Below, one piece after another: positions 7,160-13,473 of a stretch of DNA of 16,954 nucleotides. Position numbers and translations under genes: made by a program. The notes beneath the pieces were generated by a model. That model saw only the letters and a program-made list of their open reading frames with translations, was not told where the DNA came from and made no database searches. This DNA is from an uncultured Allobaculum sp. (GTDB lineage Bacteria; Bacillota_I; Bacilli_A; Erysipelotrichales; Erysipelotrichaceae). The first letter of the stretch is position 1. Each line of letters starts with the position of its first letter. The stretch is from assembly GCA_910577085.1 (NCBI GenBank), contig CAJTLE010000058.1, positions 1 to 16,954 of the forward strand, read 5' to 3'.

Positions 7160-8268
7160 AAAATACGATTGGCCAGAACATTTCGCTGACTCTGTTTGGC
7201 GAAAGCCATGGCGAAAAAATCGGGGTTGTTGTGGATGGTCTTCCTGCCGGCTTTGAAATCGATCTGGACAAACTGGAATGGGAGATGGAAAAGCGCAAAG
7301 CCAAAGGACAGCTTTCTACGAAACGTCATGAAGCGGATGCGGTGCAGATTGTTTCCGGCTTTTTCGAAGGCAAAACCACCGGAACTCCGCTTTGTATTCT
7401 GATCGACAATACCAATACGCGCTCGCAGGACTATGCCCAGCTGAAATACCGTCTGCGCCCAGGCCATGCGGATTTTGCGGCGTTTGAAAAATATCATGGG
7501 GCGCAGGATTATCGTGGCGGCGGCCACTTCTCGGGCCGGCTGACTGCTCCCATTGTGGCGGCTGGCGCTATCTGTCGACAGATTCTGGAAGCCCATGGCG
7601 TCAACCTTGCTACCCACATTCAATCCCTGCATGGCATTGAAGATATCGCCTTTGATTTTGCGGACGCTTCCCATTTAGAAGCGCAGATGAATACTCTCAA
7701 TGCAGCGCAGTTTCCGGTTCTTGATGAAGAAAGCTGTCAGAAGATGCAGACGCTCATTGAACAGACCGCCAAAGATCTTGACAGTGTGGGCGGGGTTTTG
7801 CAGACAGTGGTTACGGGGATGCCGGCCGGTATTGGCGAGCCCTTCTTCGATTCGATCGAAAGTAATCTGGCTCACCTGATGTTTTCCATCCCGGCCGTCA
7901 AAGGAGTCAGCTTTGGCGCCGGCTTTGAGTTTGCAAATCTCTATGGCTCGCAGGCCAATGATCCATTTGTGCTCGATAAAAACGGCCAGATCATGACTTC
8001 AACCAACCATAACGGCGGGATCAACGGCGGGATTACCAATGGAATGCCGATTGTCTTCCAGACTGTCATCAAGCCAACGCCATCTATTTATAAACCTCAG
8101 GCCAGCGTGAACTACCAGACCAAAGAGGAAGTCGAACTCGCGATTAAAGGCCGCCATGATCCGGCGATTATCCATCGGGCCAGAGCGGTTGTCGATTCCT
8201 TATGTGCCTTTGGCCTGCTGGATCTATGGATGGAACATGCGGCGATTCAGGCTTTTGAAGAAAAATAA
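7156..8268 (+). CDS. aroC: Chorismate synthase
   Basis: Last shared step: 1,4-elimination of phosphate from EPSP to give chorismate, requiring reduced FMN. The 370 residues match the usual bacterial length. Signature motifs are intact: FGESHG near residue 14, RKAKGQLSTKRHEAD, LRPGHADFAAFEKYHG, DYRGGGHFSGRLTAPIVAAG, and near the C-terminus KGRHDPAIIHRA. The AAGGAG site sits at the end of aroB and the start overlaps the aroB stop, so the two are probably translationally coupled. No flavin reductase gene is nearby, so reduced flavin must come from elsewhere. Confidence 0.97.
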   Translation: MKNTIGQNISLTLFGESHGEKIGVVVDGLPAGFEIDLDKLEWEMEKRKAKGQLSTKRHEADAVQIVSGFFEGKTTGTPLCILIDNTNTRSQDYAQLKYRLRPGHADFAAFEKYHGAQDYRGGGHFSGRLTAPIVAAGAICRQILEAHGVNLATHIQSLHGIEDIAFDFADASHLEAQMNTLNAAQFPVLDEESCQKMQTLIEQTAKDLDSVGGVLQTVVTGMPAGIGEPFFDSIESNLAHLMFSIPAVKGVSFGAGFEFANLYGSQANDPFVLDKNGQIMTSTNHNGGINGGITNGMPIVFQTVIKPTPSIYKPQASVNYQTKEEVELAIKGRHDPAIIHRARAVVDSLCAFGLLDLWMEHAAIQAFEEK

Positions 8269-8357
8269 GAAGCAAAATATGTAAAAAAGCCAGAACGGGG
8301 ACAGTTCAAAATGAATGGACAACGCAAAAAATCGATAGGTAAAAGCAAGTCAGAAAA

Positions 8358-8519
8358 TATAATAAATTGGGCGAATCTACCTAGGGTTAAGCCCTAATAA
8401 AGTGGATCCCACATAGAATTGAACCCAGGCTGAAGTTGAGGCGGCCGTTCAAGTTGAAACCGCCGCCCAAGCTCCAATTCAATCGAAACCACAATACAGA
8501 GAAAACAGATAAGGAGAAT
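8358..8519 (+). promoter_or_regulatory. Possible internal promoter and leader hairpin before aroA
   Basis: The aroC-aroA gap is 255 bases in an otherwise overlapping operon. A perfect TATAAT (8358-8363) is present without a good -35. Downstream lie a TAGGG/CCCTA hairpin (about 8392-8406) and a GC-rich nested hairpin around 8440-8468 (GGCGGC/GCCGCC with an inner GTTC/GAAA stem), itself flanked by ATTGAA/TTCAAT. AAGGAG for aroA follows. This could give separate expression of aroA-tyrA; evidence is sequence pattern only. Confidence 0.3.
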
Positions 8520-8523
8520 ACCG

Positions 8524-9936
8524 ATGAATGTATTGATTACGCCAGGCAAAGTATCTGGCCAGTTACTCATTCCCGCCTCCAAGTCATTGTCGCACAGAGC
8601 TCTGATCTGTGCGGGACTGGCAGAAGGAACCTCTTCGGTTTACAACCTTGGCCACTCACAGGATATTGAAGCGACGCGAAACTGTCTGCAGGCTTTAGGA
8701 GCAAAATTTAAAGACGATCCCCAAAAGGGGTGTGTGCATGTTTCGGGATGCAGACCACAGGATCTGGTTGAGCCCGTTACGCTCAATGCCAATGAATCAG
8801 GCAGTACGCTGCGTTTTTTCATTCCGATTGCGGCAGCAGGCAAAGAAGGGGTTGCCTTTTTAGGCAAACCGAGCCTGCTTACCCGTCCATTGGGGATTTA
8901 TGCCAATATTTTCCTCGAACAGGGGCTTCCCTTTGAGCAGGGGCCAGAAGGCCTGCACTTTCATGGACCACTGCAGCCTGGGCTGTATACCCTCAATGGC
9001 GATGTTTCCAGTCAGTTTATTTCGGGCCTGCTTTTAGCGGGTCCATTGATGGAAGGAATGGAGATTGCGGTGCTGCCGCCCTATCAGTCCAGATCTTATG
9101 TTGACTTAACCGTTTCCATGCTTGAAACGTTTGGATGCAAAATCGAACAGCCAACGGATCATGCCTATCGCATTGATCCGGGGCAGCGTTTGCGGGCCAA
9201 AAGCGTACAGGTCGAATCCGACTGGAGCCAGGCAGCATTTTTCTTAACGCTGGGGATGCTCAATGCGCCCTTAACCCTGAAGGGTCTGAAAAAGGATTCT
9301 TTGCAGGGGGATGCCATCATCTCCAGCATGATCGAACAGGCTGGTGGAAAACTGGAGTGGAAAGAAGCACCAAAATCAGAGAATGAATCAGAAGACGCAG
9401 GTGCCGATGTCGATACCAATGTCAGTGCCGATCCGGACTCTGCTTCTTGTGCGCCTGGTCCTGATCCTGATTCAGTTTCCGGCTTTGGAGCGGCTGATCT
9501 TTACGTCAGTCCGGATACGCTTCGTCCTTTTACCTTTGATCTGGCCAACTGCCCGGATTTAGGCCCGATTCTCTGTGTGCTGGCTGCCATGATTCCAGGC
9601 ACAAGCAGATTGATTCATGCCGGCCGCCTACGTATTAAAGAGTGCGATCGCATTGCGGCAATGGAAGACGAGCTGCGCAAGTGGGGCGTTGAAATTTCCA
9701 GTGATGAAGACTCCATGACGATCGTCGGCAAATCGGCCAACAAGTATCAGATGGATTCAATTGTTCAGATTGATGGTCACAATGATCATCGTATTGTGAT
9801 GGCCATGGCTGTTTTTGGACTTTGCGCCAAAACACCTTCCATCATTCATGGGGCACAGGCGGTAGCCAAAAGCTATCCCGATTTCTTTAAAGACCTGGCT
9901 TTGATTCATGGCCAGTGCATGGAGGTTAACGAATGA
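8524..9936 (+). CDS. aroA: 3-phosphoshikimate 1-carboxyvinyltransferase (EPSP synthase) with acidic insert
   Basis: Transfers enolpyruvyl from PEP to shikimate-3-phosphate. Motifs: PASKSLSHRALI (17-28), ESGSTLRF (91-98), SSQFISGLLLAGP, YQSRSYVDLT, ESDWSQAAF, RIKECDR (370-376) and DGHNDHRIVMAMAV (417-430). The key basic and acidic residues of both inside-out alpha/beta domains are present. At 470 residues it is about 40 longer than usual. The excess is an acidic, Ser/Asp/Pro-rich low-complexity stretch at about 281-322 (SENESEDAGADVD through PGPDPDSVSG), in the second domain before the YVSPDTLRPFTFDL strand. The phosphate-loop sequence is the GSTLRF type, not GTAMRP of E. coli; glyphosate behaviour cannot be read from this alone. 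AAGGAG lies 8 bases before ATG, and the stop overlaps tyrA by 4 bp. Confidence 0.96.
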   Translation: MNVLITPGKVSGQLLIPASKSLSHRALICAGLAEGTSSVYNLGHSQDIEATRNCLQALGAKFKDDPQKGCVHVSGCRPQDLVEPVTLNANESGSTLRFFIPIAAAGKEGVAFLGKPSLLTRPLGIYANIFLEQGLPFEQGPEGLHFHGPLQPGLYTLNGDVSSQFISGLLLAGPLMEGMEIAVLPPYQSRSYVDLTVSMLETFGCKIEQPTDHAYRIDPGQRLRAKSVQVESDWSQAAFFLTLGMLNAPLTLKGLKKDSLQGDAIISSMIEQAGGKLEWKEAPKSENESEDAGADVDTNVSADPDSASCAPGPDPDSVSGFGAADLYVSPDTLRPFTFDLANCPDLGPILCVLAAMIPGTSRLIHAGRLRIKECDRIAAMEDELRKWGVEISSDEDSMTIVGKSANKYQMDSIVQIDGHNDHRIVMAMAVFGLCAKTPSIIHGAQAVAKSYPDFFKDLALIHGQCMEVNE

Positions 9937-10766
9937 AAACAGCCGGTGTTGTCGGCCTGGGGGTCATGGGCGGCTCCTTTGCGGCCCGTTTAAAAGAACT
10001 TGGCTATAAAGTATATGGATTCGACCTCAACGGTCAGTCCTTAAAAACAGCCCGCAAGCGCGGCTGGATTGATGAAGGATTTGCGGACTTTTCGCAGGGG
10101 ATTTCGGACTGCGAACTGATTCTGTTCTGCATTTATCCTTCCCTGCTTCCCAAGTGGATTGAAACCTGGCAGAACCAGTTTGCGCCAGGAACCCTATTGC
10201 TGGAAATTTCTGGTGTTAAACGTGCAATCATGGAACCCGTCCATAAGATGCTTCGCAAGGATTGCGAACTGATGTCGATTCACCCAATGTGCGGTCGTGA
10301 ATCCAAAGGCATTGACCATGCGGATCCAGAAATCTTCAATCAGGCCAACTTCATCCTGATTCCTGATGATTCCAATACTGCTTCTTCCATCGTTAAAGTC
10401 AGCTCCCTGGCCAAAGATCTTGGCTGCAAGAACATTTCCGTCCTTTCTCCAGAAGACCACGATACAATGATCGCCTTCTTATCCCAGCTGACGCATGTCA
10501 TTGCGGTTACCCTGATGGATACCCATGAAAATGAACACCTGGTTGAATATACCGGTGACTCCTTCCGTGATTTAACCCGCATTGCTTCGATCAACGAAGA
10601 TATGTGGAGTGAGCTGTTCTTATTGAACAAGGACTACCTGCTCAGTGAGATCCGACAGTTCCGTGAAACGCTGGATGACTTCACTGAAGCTCTCGAAAAC
10701 GAAGACGAGCAGAAGATGAAGTCTATGATGATGCTTTCGACCAAACGTCGAAAAAAATTTGACTGA
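9933..10766 (+). CDS. tyrA: Prephenate dehydrogenase, single-domain
   Basis: Oxidative decarboxylation of prephenate to 4-hydroxyphenylpyruvate, the tyrosine branch. A Rossmann NAD(P) motif VGLGVMGGSF (7-16) opens the protein, with an acidic residue (Asp31 in GFDLN) that favours NAD. HPMCGRES at 117-124 is the substrate-site signature with the catalytic His. The helical C-terminal domain is present and there is no ACT or chorismate mutase domain (277 residues), so tyrosine feedback through an ACT domain is absent here. GGAGG lies inside the end of aroA, and the start overlaps the aroA stop by 4 bp. Arogenate as substrate cannot be excluded. Confidence 0.93.
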   Translation: MKTAGVVGLGVMGGSFAARLKELGYKVYGFDLNGQSLKTARKRGWIDEGFADFSQGISDCELILFCIYPSLLPKWIETWQNQFAPGTLLLEISGVKRAIMEPVHKMLRKDCELMSIHPMCGRESKGIDHADPEIFNQANFILIPDDSNTASSIVKVSSLAKDLGCKNISVLSPEDHDTMIAFLSQLTHVIAVTLMDTHENEHLVEYTGDSFRDLTRIASINEDMWSELFLLNKDYLLSEIRQFRETLDDFTEALENEDEQKMKSMMMLSTKRRKKFD

Positions 10767-10778
10767 ATCTGAAAAGAA

Positions 10779-10826
10779 CAATGGCCGGAAATCCCTTAGA
10801 AAAGAGATTTCCGGCCATTGACCGTT
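10779..10826 (+). terminator. Terminator of the aro operon, probably bidirectional
   Basis: A perfect 15-bp stem (10779-10793 with 10806-10820), 12-base loop, begins 12 bases after the tyrA stop. It is followed by ACCGTTTTAA on the plus strand and by a T-rich TTCTTTTC on the minus strand. It separates tyrA from the convergent lipoprotein gene. A second imperfect hairpin (10864-10914, AGGGATG/CATCCCT core) lies between them without a T-tract. Confidence 0.75.
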
Positions 10827-10926
10827 TTAATGAATTGTTCTGTCGGTGCGGTTGGCTGCAAGCAGGGATGCGAGTCAGACCTGTATATTGATTTTCGTAG
10901 TCTCACTCATCCCTGACGGGCAGAAT

Positions 10927-12852
10927 TTACCAGGCCGAAACCGGCTTAAACGCCCAGTATTCTCCATCCGGTGTCTCATATTCCATCACATCTGTCCTGG
11001 AATATATTTCTTTTGAAGTCAGATTTCCCTGGCTTAAAGTCAGAAGATTGAGTCCCTCTACCCCCATATGACCCGTGTGACGATAAAAGGTTCCAGGTTC
11101 TGGACCAGAATAGAAGCCGGCATGACCAGCGCTGCAGGAAGCTATTTGTACAGCCATTCCATTCAGGAACCTATAGAACTTCAGCTGATAAGCAGCTTCA
11201 CAGTTTCCGGTTTTCATGACTAGAAGCGGGCTTTCATAGTCAGGATGCTCCCACAAATACCAACTGGGATCATAGTCTAAGAAAGAACCGTATTGAGGAT
11301 CCATCATCTCGCAACGCAGAATATTTCCGTAGGCTTCATACCAGTCCGCCGAGGAATTCTTTTCAGAATTGGAAATCACAGGGGAGGCGTAGACATATTC
11401 TGCATCCTGCAGACAAACCCATTTGCCATTATCAAGTTCTCCCCAGGTCTCGGCACCGTTATTTCTTTCACCAACGATATTTACTAATTTTCCTTCTGGA
11501 TAAACATCGTACATTGTGCTCCCGCGCGCCGGGGCTTCCAGAATAGCCATACCGTAGTTCAGCTTCCATGTCGAAGCAGAGTGAACCTGATCGATTGAGG
11601 GCGATTCCACCGCAGGAATCTGGTTGATCTGTTCAAAGAAGGCGTAGTCTGGATAAAGCTCAGCCAGTGAAACTGACTTGAATCCATTAAGAAGCGTCTG
11701 ATCGTTAATGCTGGAAAAGTTTATTTTCTGAAGTGTTTCGGCCTTCAGATTGGTAATCACAGCATCTGACAGTTCTACGGTTTGAATTTTTCCATTTGTG
11801 GGAACCATTCGAAGAATTTTACAGCCGTCTTCCAGAGTCTGAAACATCAGAACTTCATTCGATCCATCGGAAGAATTCTGCACCTTATAGAGCGAAGCAT
11901 TCATTGCCGAAAAAGAATCATCTTCCTGAGAATCAATTACCTTGGAAGTCAGGCCATAGACCGAAACAACCTGGTCCTGATTGGTGCCCCCACTGGCAAT
12001 TAACATCTCAGGAATCTGATCCTGATTCAGATCTTCGAGGGCATATCCCCAGTTCAATCCGCCTGTCAAGTTGTTAAAAACTTTAATGGAAAAGACTCGA
12101 TCATACGCCATTTCAAGAGGATGACTGCCGCTAAATGGTCCCCAGACGGCTCCGATCTGATTATGGTAAAAGCTTAGACCATTTGCATCAAACAACTTAA
12201 ACCATCCCTGGCCGGTCTGCCCCCAGATGGTTCCATCTTCGTCAGCCGATAAATGGATCAAAATCTGTGTTCCATAGGAATCAATCGGGATAGTCCCATT
12301 TCGATCCCCATATAAAACTGTTTCGGATTTGAGCTCAACTGGTATTTTTAAAGGCCATGCAGAATCTTCTTTCAAATCAGCCAGTTGTGGATTCACAGTC
12401 AAGTGATCATAGAGAAGGGCCAAACCGGACCCATCGGCCATCGCACCATAGATCCTGGTGCCTTGGGAATTCATAAGCGGGGTGGTAATCAGAGTACAGA
12501 CTCTGAATTCTTCGCCTTGAGAAAGTGTCTTTACAATTTGATCTGTTACCTGAGACGCTCCGCTCTCATCTCGTGCGAACACAGGGACTTCCTGTCTGGC
12601 TTTCCACAAGGTACTGCTTTGGGTGATTCCTCGTGAATAGTCGTTTGGTTCTGCCTTTTCAGGAAAAAAGGAAAGCAAAGACGGATTCAGGGGAAATTGT
12701 TCATCAGAAGTCTTTGCGGCAGCTGCAGAAGTCTGATTGCTGGTTTCTGCTATGGTGCTTTCTTTCTGGCTGTCTGGTGCCGGCCTGGCACAGCCAATCA
12801 GTAAAGCCGATATGGCCATCAGCACAACAGAGTATTTCAAAATATGTTTCAT
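10927..12852 (-). CDS. Putative lipoprotein with SH3-like and VCBS/FG-GAP-like segments
   Basis: Signal peptide with a lipobox: a basic start (MKHILK), hydrophobic core and LLIGC, with Cys21 as the predicted lipidation site, so the product should be anchored on the outer face of the membrane. A Ser/Ala/Thr/Gln-rich linker follows to about residue 52. The rest has no family I can name firmly. Three segments resemble SH3b-type modules (around EVPVFARDESG, TVLYGDRNGTIPI and AILEAPARGSTMYDVYPEGK, each ending in a WG.. or W.C strand). DLNQDQIPEMLIASGG resembles the Asp-rich calcium loop of VCBS/FG-GAP repeats. The C-terminal 130 residues are rich in Tyr and Trp. A wall- or surface-associated role is inferred. 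AAGG 8 bases upstream supports the start. It converges on the aro operon and is otherwise alone. Confidence 0.75.
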   Translation of the reverse strand: MKHILKYSVVLMAISALLIGCARPAPDSQKESTIAETSNQTSAAAAKTSDEQFPLNPSLLSFFPEKAEPNDYSRGITQSSTLWKARQEVPVFARDESGASQVTDQIVKTLSQGEEFRVCTLITTPLMNSQGTRIYGAMADGSGLALLYDHLTVNPQLADLKEDSAWPLKIPVELKSETVLYGDRNGTIPIDSYGTQILIHLSADEDGTIWGQTGQGWFKLFDANGLSFYHNQIGAVWGPFSGSHPLEMAYDRVFSIKVFNNLTGGLNWGYALEDLNQDQIPEMLIASGGTNQDQVVSVYGLTSKVIDSQEDDSFSAMNASLYKVQNSSDGSNEVLMFQTLEDGCKILRMVPTNGKIQTVELSDAVITNLKAETLQKINFSSINDQTLLNGFKSVSLAELYPDYAFFEQINQIPAVESPSIDQVHSASTWKLNYGMAILEAPARGSTMYDVYPEGKLVNIVGERNNGAETWGELDNGKWVCLQDAEYVYASPVISNSEKNSSADWYEAYGNILRCEMMDPQYGSFLDYDPSWYLWEHPDYESPLLVMKTGNCEAAYQLKFYRFLNGMAVQIASCSAGHAGFYSGPEPGTFYRHTGHMGVEGLNLLTLSQGNLTSKEIYSRTDVMEYETPDGEYWAFKPVSAW

Positions 12853-13098
12853 GGATTAACCTTATCTTTCTTCTCAATCCCGCTCTTTTAGATAAAGCAA
12901 TAAGAGCGATTGGAACAGCTTATCACAGATTATTTTGAGAACCGGCCACTCCCGAAAGATAACATTTTTATGGTGAAATCATCCAATCAAGATTGGTTTT
13001 CTGTAATTTGACAGACCGCAAAGAGGAGTGCAGGCATTCTTTAACGGGCTGAAAAAAGAGCGGTGACATGTTGGTCTGCCCATTCATCCGCTTCAAAT

Positions 13099-13146
13099 CA
13101 ATCTGATCATTTGCCAATCTGATCATTTGCCAATCTGGCTATTTGG
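13099..13146. repeat. 16-bp tandem repeat, three units
   Basis: Units CAATCTGATCATTTGC at 13099-13114 and 13115-13130 are identical, and a third at 13131-13146 matches at 12 of 16 positions. Each full unit contains the palindrome TGATCA. The spacing is about one and a half helical turns. Confidence 0.85.
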
Positions 13147-13240
13147 ATCAAATTTCAACAATCAGATTGTTTTATCAAATGTTTAAGATTTTTAATTCAT
13201 CTTTTTAGAACGTTTTCGTCTTGGTGTCAAACACTTGTGT

Positions 13241-13270
13241 AATGCAAGCTGTTTATTACGCTTGCATTTT
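13241..13270 (+). terminator. Terminator-like hairpin with no upstream gene
   Basis: A perfect 9-bp stem AATGCAAGC/GCTTGCATT with a 10-base loop is followed by a short T-run (TTTTGTT). No plus-strand gene lies upstream within 2.4 kb, so it may end a small untranslated RNA or act as a leader structure. A second 9-bp stem including wobble pairs (13296-13304 with 13309-13317, AAAA loop) follows with GATTTTG. Confidence 0.4.
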
Positions 13271-13404
13271 GTTAGAATGTGAATATCTGCGATTCGCGGC
13301 GATCAAAAGGTTGCTGCGATTTTGTCTGATTATGGGTGTATGTAGCTTATAACTATCGCAACGGTATGGGAAAAATCCATTCAATTTGTGAATTAATCGG
13401 ATTG

Positions 13405-13431
13405 TTAGCAGACGCAATCCTATACTGCTAA
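13405..13431. promoter_or_regulatory. CIRCE-like operator at the ftsH promoter
   Basis: TTAGCAGAC-N9-TACTGCTAA has exactly the 9-9-9 layout of the HrcA operator CIRCE (TTAGCACTC-N9-GAGTGCTAA), matching 7 of 9 positions in each arm. With flanks it makes a perfect GTTAGCAG/CTGCTAAC 8-bp inverted repeat (13404-13411 with 13425-13432). It ends 7 bases before the -10 box, where a repressor would block polymerase. Confidence 0.55.
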
Positions 13432-13444
13432 CTTTCGGTATAAT
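13416..13444 (+). promoter_or_regulatory. ftsH promoter (-10 TATAAT)
   Basis: A consensus TATAAT at 13439-13444 lies 29 bases before the ftsH ATG. The position for a -35 (about 13416-13421, AATCCT) matches poorly and lies inside the CIRCE-like repeat. The expected start near 13451 gives a short leader with AGAGGA as ribosome site. Confidence 0.55.
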
Positions 13445-13473
13445 GGACATACATCTTAGAAAGAGGAACTGCA

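Larger units (their letters stand above)
12853..13473. other. Long intergenic region upstream of ftsH
   Basis: About 620 bases with no credible gene. It contains the 5' flank of the lipoprotein gene (a CGCTCTT/AAGAGCG hairpin near 12881-12908), a long-range inverted pair CAGACC/GGTCTG around 13012 and 13073, three 16-base tandem units, a palindrome AACAATC-A-GATTGTT (13157-13171), two terminator-like plus-strand hairpins (13241-13270 and 13296-13323), and the ftsH promoter with its CIRCE-like site. The hairpins followed by short T-runs hint at an untranslated plus-strand transcript, but I see no promoter for one. Confidence 0.5.

Noticed and set aside
7111..7674. 187-codon minus-strand frame over aroC
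   Set aside because: Mirror frame of a strongly conserved aroC; no independent support.
8293..8307. GAACGGGGACAGTTC motif as a REP/RAYT-type element
   Set aside because: It resembles short repeats near IS200-like transposases, but there is one copy, arms of only four bases and no transposase, so no call is made.
10864..10914. Second terminator for the lipoprotein gene
   Set aside because: The AGGGATG/CATCCCT hairpin is imperfect with a long loop and has no T-tract on either side.
13099..13146. CRISPR array
   Set aside because: The units are directly adjacent with no spacers and there are no cas genes; it is a simple tandem repeat.
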